Origin: Phycomyces blakesleeanus NRRL 1555(-)
Taxonomy: Eukaryota; Mucoromycota; Mucoromycetes; Mucorales; Phycomycetaceae
Assembly (NCBI RefSeq): GCF_001638985.1
Contig: NW_017265141.1
Location: forward strand, 799,001-863,000
Direction of reading: 5' to 3'
Length of the DNA stretch: 64,000 nucleotides
Of this stretch, positions 1 through 10,262 are shown piece by piece. Each line of letters begins with the position of its first letter. The stretch's first letter is position 1. The position numbers and the translations under genes are program-made. The notes below the pieces were generated by a model. It ran no database searches. It saw only the letters and a program-made list of their open reading frames with translations, and was not told the origin of the DNA.

Positions 1-1098
1 GGAGGACGCGGCAGTACCATTGGCAGGATTATGTAACAAAGCAGTGGAGTCACTTGTTGACACACTCACCAACGAGATGATGTCCTCAATCTTTGAGGGC
101 ATCTTGGTGCCATAGTTGGCTGACAAAGGAATGAGACAAGCTTCCCGGACTTCCGGACGCAGATTCCACCAGAAGCAGAGAACCAATTGAACACCATCGT
201 CCAACGAGGCCTGGCAGCGGAACTTTTGGAATTTGGCACCAAAAGAACGAGCGGATTCTCCTTTGCCTTGTTTCATGCACCAGACACGACCCATGTTCAG
301 GAACTTATGGAACGGCGTGTCATAGTGATCTAGAAGAATACTTTCGGCCTTCTTCCAGTTGTAGGCCTTGCCTTTGAGCTTGTCCTCAAACCAAGAACGT
401 TCTTCCTTGTTCAAACAAGTGGGCAACAGACGTTCCCAGCAGGAATCCAAGGACAGAGAGTGTGCTTCCAGGACTGTGGTAAACTCCTGGCAGAAGTCAT
501 ACACCAAATCAAACACATCACGGTTGGCCTTCACCAGAGGACCCTCAGAACGAAGCTGGAGAAAAGGTAGGTTACTGGGAACCAGAGTGCTTCTCTTGTC
601 ATGAGGCTTAGACGCAGGAGCAGTGGAAGCCTTGAGGTCCTTGAGGATTTGCTCAGCCTCAGCAAACAGTACTTGTGCTTCCTTGGCACCCTTGGAAGCA
701 GACTTGGCAGCAGTAGAGGTGGGATCCCTCTTGGACACACCCAAGTAGTGGCCTAGAGCGGCATAGTAGTTGCCCTTCTTAGTGTTGAGGTCCTCCTCAG
801 CAGAAGCCAGCAACATTTCCACGGTGGCCACAAGGTTGTTGTCAACTCTGACTCCAGAGTTACCCAAATAGATGCGATGAGAATTGGCACCCTCATAACC
901 AGAACGGCCAGCATTGGAACCAGAAGAACCTTCTTCAGAATCAAAGGCACCGTCCTCAGAACACAAGGGAGTCATCACGGTATCACCATCGTGGTCGGCA
1001 GAACCAGCAGCAGAAGGAGGAGGAATGACACCAGAGTTGACACGGGCGGTTTCTTCACCAGAAACAATAGTAGAGTTGACAGCGGATTGTTGAGACAT
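1..1098 (-). CDS. LTR-retrotransposon Gag-like protein, C-terminus off the window
   Basis: The minus-strand frame starts at ATG 1098 and stays open to base 1 (at least 366 residues), so the stop lies outside the window. The N-terminal third is Ser/Gly/Asp-rich and low in complexity. A helical region around residues 110-160 follows, then a Retrotrans_gag-like segment around residues 235-345 with the typical capsid-type W and F pattern (for example WCMKQGKGESARSFGAKFQ). The role would be the structural capsid protein of a Ty3/gypsy- or Copia-like element; pol would lie to the left. Position supports this, because the ATG is 22 nt inside the inner edge of an LTR. Codons are rich in C/G third positions (GTC, AAG, CTC, GCC), unlike the AT-rich neighbours, and there is no premature stop, so the insertion is probably young. 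Protease and reverse transcriptase are not visible, so the superfamily is open. Confidence 0.75.
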   Translation of the reverse strand, partial: MSQQSAVNSTIVSGEETARVNSGVIPPPSAAGSADHDGDTVMTPLCSEDGAFDSEEGSSGSNAGRSGYEGANSHRIYLGNSGVRVDNNLVATVEMLLASAEEDLNTKKGNYYAALGHYLGVSKRDPTSTAAKSASKGAKEAQVLFAEAEQILKDLKASTAPASKPHDKRSTLVPSNLPFLQLRSEGPLVKANRDVFDLVYDFCQEFTTVLEAHSLSLDSCWERLLPTCLNKEERSWFEDKLKGKAYNWKKAESILLDHYDTPFHKFLNMGRVWCMKQGKGESARSFGAKFQKFRCQASLDDGVQLVLCFWWNLRPEVREACLIPLSANYGTKMPSKIEDIISLVSVSTSDSTALLHNPANGTAASS

Positions 1099-1120
1099 TT
1101 CGAGAATTCAAAGTAAAAAA

Positions 1121-1663
1121 TGTGGTATTTCAGGTACGAAACAATAGAAAAATAAAATATTTGATAATAGAGACGTATAGAAATACTTTGAGACTGTATA
1201 TAAGTTGTCTTTATTCATAAATAAAAAGTGTCCCTTTTTATAAGAAAACACAATCTGCTCTTGTCATTACGTCTTAGTTTCTTAAGGCTTTCTTCCTTTA
1301 CTATATTTAGTTATTAGAGTGTATTTACTGCTTAACTAGTGTCGGTGTTACAATTATGACATCAAGTCATAAATTGTACTTCTTTAGCTCTTAGCTATTC
1401 TTTTCTCTTTTATACTAGAGCTTTAGGACTTCCTACTAAATTAGCTCCATATCGATCTGACACAGTTTACCCGGCAGTATGATATAATTATCTTAACAAT
1501 CTTTAAGATATTATCTACAGTACTAACTGTAATAGTTATTGGGCTGATTACTTAATCGTTTATATATATTTTATACTGACAAGATGATAGCTACTACGCT
1601 ATCCCAATATGAATATGTTCTTATATGTGATAAATCCAACATCCGAGTATCTGGATCACCACA
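1121..1663 (-). repeat. 5' long terminal repeat of the retroelement, 543 bp
   Basis: The segment is the reverse complement of 48732-49274 with only scattered differences, and both are 543 bp. In element orientation it starts TGTGG and ends CCACA, a 5-bp terminal inverted repeat. It carries a TATA-like TATAAAAAGG and an AATAAA near its 3' part. The gag ATG follows after 22 nt. It sits at the broken end of the accessory gene at 1664-3586, so the retroelement inserted into that gene. Confidence 0.88.
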
Positions 1664-1955
1664 GGATCTTCTCTGTCCTTACGAGTTGTGCTCCAGAAGT
1701 TTGTGTGCACCATAGTACGGAATTCGCTTGTTTTTATACTCTGCCCAACAAACTTTGGGGGCAGGTAACCAAGAAGATTGGCAACGATCGTCTTGTTAGA
1801 GCTTCTATTAAAGAAGACATCTGTTTCCCACCTTGGCTTTGCCTCGTTGGCACTGACAAGGGCAGGATCATTAGAAGTAAATTTGTCCCTCTGCATGTAC
1901 TCTCAAATCAACTTCTATTTAACAAAAATGGTTAATGGTTAAAATAGTGGATATA

Positions 1956-2010
1956 CAGACTCATATCAGTGCTGAATAAAATTTTAAGATTACGCCAAAT
2001 CAAGGCATCA
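1956..2010 (+). repeat. Left terminal inverted repeat of the Tc1 element
   Basis: This 55-bp sequence matches the reverse complement of 3246-3300 with three mismatches and is preceded by TA. Confidence 0.93.
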
Positions 2011-2066
2011 CCATTATACTACCTTTTATTTATTTTTTCAAAGCTTTTCCTCATTCGAATCTCACC

Positions 2067-3128
2067 ATGTCTCACCAAAACAAAAAGGAAACTCTTCCCA
2101 AACGAAAGCAGCTTTCAGATTATCAAAGAGGACTGATAATTGGTGGTGCTATAGTAAATGGCACTGCTGCTGAAATTTCTGAGAAGAATGGTATACCTCT
2201 AGCAACAGTATATTCCACAATCAATAGATGGAGAGATACTGAAACCGCATTTCCTGATAAGCGAAAAAGAACTTTGAAGATAATGGATGAGCAAGATGAG
2301 CATCACTTGATTAATGAGATGAAGACGAATCGTGAGACAACACTTGGGGGTCTTACCACCTTCATGTCTGACACTCTAGGGCATCCCATCTCCAAGTCTA
2401 CCATTCATCAAACTATTCGTAGATCTGGATTGTCTTCTTGTAAAGTTGTATACAAGCCACTGCTACCAAAAGCACACAAGAAGAAGCGGTTGGCATTTGC
2501 TAATCATGCCAGAGAGACCAATCAGAGATGGGATCGCGTCATCTGGAGCGATAAGTCAAGGTTTATGCTTTTCAGCAGAGATGGCAATACTAGAGTATGG
2601 CGGTATCCTCAAGAAAAATACAGAGAAGAGTTCATTAGACCAAGACTGCAGTGTGGCAGAGGCTCCATTATGGTTTGGGGCTGTGTATGGGCAGGAGGAG
2701 TTGACCCATTGAAAACCATAAAGAACACACTTGACCAGTATGCATATATAGACTTAATGAAAAGGAAGCTTCTTCCATTTATGGAATCTCTTAGTGAGAA
2801 CAATGATGGGGAGTTTATCTACCAAGAAGATAATGCTCCTTGTCATAAGTCTAAGCTTGCAGAAGAGTGGAAGAAGCGTCAGAACTTCCCAGTGATGGTA
2901 TGGCCACTGAACAGTCCAGATCTCAGCCCCATAGAGAATTTATGGGCATATCTTACCAGAAAAGTGAATGCCAGAGTCCCCTCTCCAAAAAATCTTAATA
3001 AACTGGAGAGGGCTATTCATATAGAATGGAAGAATATTCTGGCTGACGTTTGCAAGACACATTGCATGTCAATGCCTAATCGCTTACATGAGATGAAGAA
3101 GGCTCATGGAGGGTCAACACATTATTAA
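2067..3128 (+). CDS. Tc1/mariner-family transposase (353 aa, DD34E)
   Basis: The enzyme would bind its own inverted repeats and cut and paste the element at TA sites. The N-terminal ~110 residues look like paired helix-turn-helix domains (QLSDYQRGLIIGG, then a PLATVYSTINRW recognition-helix pattern). The DDE catalytic domain has D162 in WSDKSRF, D255 in EDNAPCH and E290 in SPDLSPIENLW. There are 34 residues between the last two, the Tc1 spacing. Length and all three catalytic residues are normal for Tc1. The first ATG is used, with no good alternative upstream. No introns or frame breaks are present. A second, dead copy lies at 45365-46425. Confidence 0.95.
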   Translation: MSHQNKKETLPKRKQLSDYQRGLIIGGAIVNGTAAEISEKNGIPLATVYSTINRWRDTETAFPDKRKRTLKIMDEQDEHHLINEMKTNRETTLGGLTTFMSDTLGHPISKSTIHQTIRRSGLSSCKVVYKPLLPKAHKKKRLAFANHARETNQRWDRVIWSDKSRFMLFSRDGNTRVWRYPQEKYREEFIRPRLQCGRGSIMVWGCVWAGGVDPLKTIKNTLDQYAYIDLMKRKLLPFMESLSENNDGEFIYQEDNAPCHKSKLAEEWKKRQNFPVMVWPLNSPDLSPIENLWAYLTRKVNARVPSPKNLNKLERAIHIEWKNILADVCKTHCMSMPNRLHEMKKAHGGSTHY

Positions 3129-3245
3129 TTTTTTTAATAAATTTAATTTTTATTTTTTAAAGAGCCATATCTTAGTATATATATGTTTTCAAACATGGGG
3201 TGTTAAGTGAATATAGACAAACTAGTGTAAGAATATTAAAGAAGT

Positions 3246-3300
3246 TGATGCCTTGATTTGGCGGAATCTTAAAATTTTATTCAGTACTGATATGGGTCTG
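3246..3300 (-). repeat. Right terminal inverted repeat of the Tc1 element
   Basis: This is the 55-bp partner of 1956-2010 and is followed directly by the TA duplication at 3301-3302. Confidence 0.93.
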
Positions 3301-3586
3301 TAGTAATACTTACAAAGACTTTGTCCTTGTTTTCACAGCTGATTTCAGAAGCGATGCCAGCAGGAATTCTAACAATGAAACTGGCAGCAACAGAAGGATT
3401 ATCAAGAGAAACAGAAGCAGATGTCTGGGATCCCTTTCCTTGTCCAAAGCCAGCACAAATGGCTTTATGCATTGTCGTGAGTTCACCACATACATTGACC
3501 ATGGATTTTTCCATTTCTTTCATATTGGCTAAAAGATTTTTGTATTCATCAGATAAATTAGAAGCAATTTGGCATATTTCAGTCAT

Positions 3587-4402
3587 GATCTATAATATTA
3601 AATAAAGTATATTTTTTAGTTATTTAATTTTTAACTTTTAATTCACAATGTTTGATTTCAAATTAATGATTTATTTCTTATGTACAAGCAAGTATGTATG
3701 TGAGCAAGTGAAGAAGTGGAAGAGAGAGTGTGTGTGTGTAAGCAAGAAGTGCTATGATATTCCAAACAACTTCTTTATATAAGTATACTAAATGTAACTG
3801 TAAATATATCAAAAATATTCTCTTGTAACTTTGGGATGACAATCCGTCATTATATTATCTTTTTGGACTCAATTGGTTTTTTTTTCTTTTTTGTTTCAAA
3901 CACACACACTTCTTTTCTTTTCTTTTTTTATCTTGTTCTTCCTATTTCCCGTTTTGTCCTTTTGTCTTTTTTATTCTTTTTTTTCTGATTTTGGTTTTGT
4001 TTCATTTTTTCTTGAATTCATTTTTTCTCTCTCTCTTTCCAACTTTTATTATATTCACGCGTTTTTTTGATAAGACATATTTTCTTGGCAAAATAAAATA
4101 CTTCCTTACAAACAAAAAAATAATTAATTCATTTCACTGCAATAGGTAAGCACACACTTACTCTGCCTCTCTTACACTTTTATATCCCCCTGTTTTTCTT
4201 TGGTAAGACGATCTCTTTAAAATACTATATATATACATACAACTAAAGAGTAATAATTGTTTATGTTGTCATAGACACTCGCGTTTTAACTTTCTCTGAT
4301 GCATCCTCTTCACAATGGCCATCCAGATTAGCCAAGGCTAATAAATATACTTTATGCCATCATCCTGTAAAATTATTCTAACTTTTTTTTTCTTTCTTAT
4401 AG
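3587..4402. other. Upstream region of accessory gene A and pyrimidine-rich putative promoter
   Basis: 3600-3800 is AT-rich leader or promoter sequence of accessory gene A, with GTGTGTGTAAGCAAG-type repeats also found upstream of copy B. 3873-4060 is a long CT-rich tract on the plus strand, like tracts that precede short-exon units in other elements here. A possible extra exon lies near 4275-4362, but its splice phase does not match the next exon. Confidence 0.3.
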
Positions 4403-5129
4403 GCCATATTGCCAAAAAATACTCTCTGCAATTAAACACAGCCATGAAAATGGTAATATTTTATTTTACTTTACTTTATTTTTATTTACTTTTTATATTT
4501 ATCTAAAAAAATATGACTTTTATTATAGATGAACAACCCTCTCTCAAACATGCCATGCATCAAGAACTATCATCCCATGCTACCGTCATTGACATGGTAA
4601 GTCTTCTTTTTCTTTTATTCTTTTTATATGTACTACAATATTATTTATGCTGTATATTAATGTAATACAATATTCTACTAGAGACTATATCACCTCTTGA
4701 CAAGTACTATCGATGTTTACATATAAATTGTTTTGCTTTGAGTATGTAAATTAATTATTCTATGGCCTGATTTATCTGAATTATTTTCTTCTGATCCTTT
4801 TTATAGTCAAAGAAAATCGGAACAAACGCCATATTTAACATTCTCAGTATCTTTTTGTTCAACCCATTTGTTTCTAGTATTTTCAATGTAAGTATATATT
4901 AAGTATATATTGATTTGCAAAAATTACTGGAAAGTATACTATCAAAACTATATAATTAATATATTGCCCATATTTTTTCAAAGGCTGTTGCATCCTAGCA
5001 AAAAAAGCCCATTATTTTCATTTTTTAGTGCTTTTTTCTATGCAGCAATCCTCAAAACAATACAGTATCAAGAAGTCTGTGGAAGAAGTAGCCAAAATAT
5101 ATAATACTATCACAAGATCATCAACCTAG
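4403..5129 (+). CDS. Possible small four-exon gene of unknown function inside CACTA element A
   Basis: Four stretches bounded by AG acceptors and GT donors join in one open frame: 4403-4452, 4529-4596, 4807-4887 and 5046-5129. The three junctions agree in phase and the frame ends at TAG 5127-5129, followed by AATAAA near 5152. The product would be about 93+ residues, including a hydrophobic aromatic segment (NAIFNILSIFLFNPFVSSIF) and a basic C-terminus. The true start was not found. A second frame through the first exons is also open, so the frame is uncertain. Similar CT-rich tracts with short exons occur at 18.3-18.8 kb and 56.6-57.3 kb, also to the right of accessory genes. I recognise no family, and it may be a decayed transposon exon series. 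Confidence 0.3.
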
Positions 5130-5279
5130 AATTATTCTATTATTCTTTTTCAATAAACTTTAAATGAAACCAAAACAACCCAATAATTACGGGATATCAA
5201 ATTTACGAGAGTATGTTACAGGTTGAGAGCAATAAAGAGGCTTTCGTGATTGGATATGTTTGAACAAAAAGTAGTGTAT

Positions 5280-5622
5280 AGGTACCTATACTCTAGTGTC
5301 AAAGATATGTGTAATTATAGTAAGGGGAACCCCATCAGATCCAGGATCAGCTCGCACTTTAAAGTATTTTAATTACACTATAAGTTTTACACAAACCCCT
5401 ATAGTGTACATATGTAATTACCATATGGAGAATACAAATTAGTCATATCTGTGGCACCTTGCTTTGATACCACACTAGTGTTCAGCTCATCACGAACCTA
5501 GTGTCTAAGGTACTCTGCCCATAGTTTACAGGTCACCCAAATCCATGCATATTTTTAAACTGAACACATTGGTATACCTATTCCTACACATGTATATGTA
5601 AACCCATTTTTCTAGTGTATGG
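5280..5622. repeat. CTAGTGT/ACACTAG subterminal repeats, likely right end of CACTA element A
   Basis: At least six dispersed copies of CTAGTGT, TATAGTGT or their complements occur here (near 5291, 5371, 5401, 5472, 5497, 5613). Clustered short repeats near the ends are typical of CACTA elements, where the TnpA-type helper binds. CTAGTG at 5612-5617 gives a plausible terminus (complement CACTAGAAAAATGG). The other end is not in the window. Confidence 0.4.
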
Positions 5623-6404
5623 GTTGTATCCGTTTTAATAGAAGTCAGAAGATTGCTATTTGCAATAAATTTAGATACAGATTTAACTAGAAGCAGTTGA
5701 GAGTCTAGACTAAACAGCAGCTTGACTTGCCCAAGCTCCCAGCTCAGACAGCTATCTCAAAGATTTTGCAAGAAGAAGAGAAGATTCTGGACAGAACCTA
5801 AAAGGAGTTGAAAAAGATGTTCACCAATCATACAATCTACTCTCAGTTAGAAGAAGACACTCATCAATTCATTTTGGATTTGGAAAAAAGAGCAGTTATG
5901 ATTAATGTTCACTTCATTAAAAACTATGCTAAAATAATTGCAGTAAGCAAATACAATATTACACTGAAAGACATGCAAGCTTTTCAGATAGGTATATTGC
6001 AAAGTTGAAAAAGAGACTTAGAGTAAAAAGCAGAAAGATATACAACAAAACTTTCTCTGCTCCTAGAGATACCAAGAAAATCAACCTGAGAGTATAAGAG
6101 ATAAAGAAGAAGTTGAGAATATATGAGGGAAAAGATATTTTCAACTTTGACAAAACTGGTTTTTTCTATAAGCAGCCACCAGTATCAACCATATTAACAG
6201 CAGCAACTTCTGATCAGAAGGTCAATAAAGTTTAACTAACAGTTATATTGCTTTGTAACTCAGATGGCTCCTGAAAGCTGAAGTCATTCATCATTGGCAA
6301 ATATGCCAAACCTCGCTGCTTCAGCAAGAAGAATGATATGTTATTACACTATTTATATGTGCTGAATTCAATAATTTTCTTAGTATACTGAATGCTCTGA
6401 TATT

Positions 6405-7875
6405 ATAAAACAGGCTCAGAGCATGACTTACTGCAAAAATTATATGATTTCACTCTCAGAAACATCAGTTGCAATAGGGGAAATAAGAGACCAAAATCTT
6501 ATTTTCGACTGATGTTATATTCTAAACAGCAATGTAATTTCTGTATTATTTTATTAGATGAATGCTAAAATCTGTCTTTTTTTGGATTGAAATTATAAAC
6601 TATAATATTTTCACAAGCTTTTGTAAGACGTGAAATCAAAATAATTAGACTTTTTTAGAAAACAAATAATTTATAAACAAAACATCAAAAAGTAAAGCCT
6701 TTTTTGATTTTTTTTATAACTGCATTCTTCTCACATTGAGTAACTTGTATTTCTAATTATTTGAATCTCTTTCTTCTGCCCACGTTTTTTCTTATGAGAA
6801 TTCTCTAGGAACCAATTTCTTTTTTTTTCTCTTTTTATATATTTTCTCACACTATTTTGTAGTTGATAAATAGAATACTTACGCGTCTTTTCATACACAG
6901 TATTGAATATTAAGATAAGAATAATATTCTCTCAAATCTCTTCACTGACTATCATTTTCCTTTATTTTCTTTTGTCATTTTCACTCTTTCTCATTAGCTC
7001 TATTTATTTCTGAATCAAGTATGATGGTAAGTTTTTTTATTGTTTTAATCTATTTTTTTCTATTACTAATCTGTAAAAATACTTCTTTCAATATATTTTT
7101 TAGGCACACTCTCTATTTTAGTCAGCTATCTATACAATTTGTGAGTTATGTAATGCATGTTTTTTGATATCTGTACTGATAAAAAAATATTTTAGAATCT
7201 TGACTATCTCAAAATATTTATTTATGTTACTTTGATTGAGTATATCACATTATAAGTAATATTATATATTATATTCTATGCATTCATTAATTAGTGTTGA
7301 TGCTGCTCTTAAATAATGCTTTTCTTCTTTCAATTTAGTATTTATTGTCTGGTTCAGATAATAAATAGAGCAATGAGTTCAAACCGCGTAAAAGGAGAGG
7401 ATACTGTGAAACCAAAATATTTATTTATAAATCATTTTTTTTATCAAATAAGCCAAAAAGTTAAAAAATTATATTATAAAACTGATTATAATTGGCAACC
7501 TGTTTCTCTATCTGCTTCCCTATCTGTTTCTCCAAATTTTGAGATATTTAGTCAATAGAGATTGAGTAAAAATTGGGGAACCTTTAATATAATTGGCTCA
7601 CACAGAGTAGCTTTATTTAGATTGACTACCTCATTTAAGAAATGATGACCAAAATTTAATGAGAATATATGCTAGACCTCTTTTCTATTTAAGATGTAAA
7701 TGAAAAATACCAGCTAACTTAGGCAGCGTGCAAATCTTAGTATTTTCCCATGCTGTAAGGCTTCTTTTCAAAGATACAACTTATGTTTCTATTTGGGAGG
7801 AACATTCCTTTAAACTGGGTGAAATTATCTTTTTCCCTCAATTCAACATATATTTCAACCCATTACAATGATATA
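6405..7875. other. Insertion of unknown origin splitting the pogo pseudogene
   Basis: The pogo homology stops near 6400 and resumes near 7875. The segment is AT-rich, with a CT-rich tract (6920-7020) and donor- and acceptor-like sites near 7025 and 7103, resembling the short-exon units elsewhere. I saw no clear terminal repeats. The small ORF at 7316-7558 has no recognised homologue. Confidence 0.3.
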
Positions 7876-8455
7876 ATTTTTACAGTGACTTTCAGTATTA
7901 TTATAATGATAAAAGCTGGTTGAAACATGCAGTTTTTAGAGATATATATAAGATAATTGATAATTGAGCAAGAAACCTGGACAGAAAGATACTTGTTCTA
8001 CTTGACAATCCAGTCTGCCACAATACATATGACAATTATACTAATATGAAATTCTTATACCCCCCAACAAATACTACATTGTATATTCAGCTATTAGATG
8101 CCGCATTATACAGAACTTTAAAGTTAAATACTGATACTATCAATATACTCTTGCTACCCAAAGATACATCAGCAACATGGTCATCAATACTGATGACTAT
8201 TTCAAGCTTGCACAACTAGAAGGCATAAATTTCATTAAATTGGCATGGAATCAAATGACTTCAGAAATCATAACCAATTGCTTTAATCATACTGGATTAT
8301 TTGCTGACAACGTACCCACACCACACAGCATAGCCCCAATTATACCTAAGACTGTCAATATACTCATTGAAGATATAACTATCATATCTGGATGCTGAAA
8401 TTTTTAAAAAAAATGATATTGAAGTTGTTGATATCTCATAAAAATCCCTATATAT

Positions 8456-8945
8456 AGTGTATTTTTTTTATAATTGACAGAAACAAACTGTACTCCAATC
8501 GTTTTTTTCAAGACCTAAAAAGTGATGTCAGAAATGACAAAACTGAATATCTTTACTGTTTATTTTGTTAAGAAACAGTTTCTCTACAAAGTAAATAGAA
8601 AACATGTTTAGTTTTGTCATTTGCGACAGCACTTTTTAGGTTTTAAAAAAACGCGGTATTTGAATTTAATAGCAGAGAAAGAGAAATATTGAAACTATAT
8701 TTTTCATTTATAACAGCAGACGATGAGAATCGATCCTCTAAAATAGTAATATTATGTATCACTCTGTATTTAAAACATGTTTTGTTATGAATATATGAAG
8801 TTGTGACTGCATAAAGTTCAATATTTAGGATTTTTTTAAAAACTAGCAGACATTTAATGCGTTTTTTATATATTGGCATTTGAAATAAAAAAATTGACAC
8901 AAATCTTGAAATTTGCGATTATTAAGAAAATACATTATACTCTAG
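8456..8945 (+). repeat. Dispersed ~490-bp repeat with internal 154-bp palindrome, copy 1
   Basis: The sequence matches 21840-22330 over its whole length in the same orientation (about 85-90% by eye). Positions 8500-8653 form an imperfect palindrome: arms of about 76 nt carrying CAAGACCTAAAAAGTG and its complement. It interrupts the tail of a pogo pseudogene. It is probably a non-autonomous foldback or MITE-like element. I could not define a target duplication. Confidence 0.6.
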
Positions 8946-9185
8946 AAGATAATACTCTTGGTAAAGAAAATGAAAATGAAGAAAATAAAGAAAATAAAGA
9001 TAAAAAAATGAATATTCTCCCAAGAAAAAAAAGAAAAATAGTAAAAGAATTACTGGTCAACTTGACACATTTAATAGTATTAAATAGTCAGCCTTAGCAA
9101 CATATAATGATGAAGAAAATTTGTCAATTTATTAATGATATAAAAGCTGAAAAATATTCTGAGAAAACTCATCAAAAAAATATAA

Positions 9186-10049
9186 AAAAAAACTTTAAAT
9201 AATAACTGTAAATAGTAATAGTTGTAAATAATAATAATTGTAAATAGTAATAATAAACATTAATAAAGTATTTTATAATAAAATCTTTTTTTTTTATAAA
9301 ATCTTATCTTTAAATTTATATTTACTAGAAAAATTACTATTATTTTTTTTTATTTTTTTTAATATATATCCTATATAGCTTATTGAATTTTAAAAAATAG
9401 AAATAAAAATAAAGCTGTAAAAGAATATTTTCATAACCCAGTGTTTGGTATAAAGTATCAGCGCACTTGATATTAGGGATCTTGGACACTTCATACAATT
9501 TTTTTGATATATTTAACCATATATGTAATTTTATACGGCCTCATGTTTCACATCCAAGGCTTCCATATACAATAAAAATATGTAATATTTCATTTATTGG
9601 CCATGTTAATTTACTAAACTTGCGAACTTAAAATCATATAATTAGTGCAAACCAAAGTTTGTTACTTTTTGCCCTCAAATTGTAATAGCTGTTTAATTTT
9701 TTAGACATAAAAGCTAATAGATATTAATTAATATTTGTATATGTAGAATACTTGCGCAAATAAAGGGGAAAAAATTAATGCTGGAGCTATATGGACTTCT
9801 TTATATACTTACTTGAAAACATAATTTGTTCTTTATTTCAAGTTTTATGTCATCGTTAGTTTAACAACATAAAATATCAAAAAGATTATTGGTCAATACA
9901 TTTTATATCATGCTTTTATATCATATAAAATAACCCGAGTTTGAAATGCATTATTTCTTTTTAAGAGCACAATCTCTGTCTAAATAAATTTTATATGATG
10001 TGTCCAAGGTTTTTATTTAGATCAATTGTATTTATTCTATGTAAAAGTA
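9186..10049. other. AT-rich intergenic stretch with decayed repeats
   Basis: 9200-9480 shares short blocks with 40300-40600, including CCCAGTGTTTGG and GCGCACTTGA-like words, so both belong to one old repeat. No gene is seen from 9500 to 10049. Confidence 0.3.
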
Positions 10050-10262
10050 AAGTAGTCTGACTAGTGATGTTTCAAAAACATTGAGCAGAAATTTGTACTA
10101 ATTTTTTTACTATAAAAAACAAACTCAGCATTTGATATAGTGATATTGGTGGAATTTTTTTTATCACCATCTCTAAATCAGAAAATAGTGATAATTAGCA
10201 GGGGATAAAAAATCTCAATAATATATCACTAAATCAAACATCACTAAATTGAGCTTTGACTG
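10050..10262 (-). repeat. One end of a pogo-type MITE (CAGTCAAAGCTC terminus)
   Basis: The reverse complement aligns with the left ~200 bp of the MITE at 35719-36112, including the CAGTCAAAGCT terminus, repeated TATAGTGATA/TTTAGTGATA words and a GAGTTT block. It ends at 10262 followed by TA. The opposite terminus is missing. Confidence 0.6.

Larger units (their letters stand above)
1956..3300 (+). mobile_element. Tc1-like DNA transposon, complete, with TA target duplication
   Basis: The element has 55-bp terminal inverted repeats at 1956-2010 and 3246-3300 (start CAGACTCATATCAGTGCTGA, 3 mismatches between ends). It is flanked by TA at 1954-1955 and 3301-3302. It contains one intact transposase ORF. 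It lies inside the intron of the accessory gene at 1664-3586. High end-to-end identity and the intact ORF suggest recent transposition. Confidence 0.95.
1664..3586 (-). pseudogene. CACTA accessory (TnpA-like) gene, copy A, broken by a Tc1 element and an LTR retroelement
   Basis: Exon 1 is 3314-3586 (91 codons from ATG 3586). It encodes a predicted coiled coil at residues 1-45 and ends at a perfect GTAAGT donor. Exon 2 begins at 1914 after an AG acceptor in the same phase and is cut at 1663 by the LTR. Removing the Tc1 element (1956-3300) and one TA leaves a 52-bp intron, normal for this window. Exon 2 aligns by eye with copy B (17.1-17.4 kb): both have a Lys-Pro-x-Trp stretch followed by a helical segment (KPRWETDV versus KPTWDVNV). 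A TGA at 1903-1905 stands where CGA (Arg) is likely. Upstream sequence (3600-3800) resembles that upstream of copy B, including AACAACTTCTTTA. The function is inferred from position in CACTA elements; no experimentally known family is recognised. Confidence 0.6.
5806..9185 (+). pseudogene. pogo/Tigger-type transposase, heavily decayed and interrupted
   Basis: Several short frames reproduce a CENP-B/pogo DDE_1 transposase in order. 6130-6400 carries the first acidic motif region (IFNFDKTGFFYKQPP) and the KYAKPRCFSKKND segment. 7870-8060 carries the second catalytic motif region (VLLDNPVCHNT) followed by LYPPTNTTLYIQLLDA, where LLDA replaces the usual QPLDAG. 8170-8398 matches the helical C-terminal part, and 8940-9180 matches an acidic tail resembling the copy at 22.5-22.8 kb. 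Many stops and frameshifts separate the pieces, and two foreign segments (about 6405-7875 and 8456-8945) interrupt it. The gene cannot make a transposase. Confidence 0.6.

Noticed and set aside
9432..9500. tRNA gene
   Set aside because: Only an A-box-like word is present; no cloverleaf or B box could be drawn.
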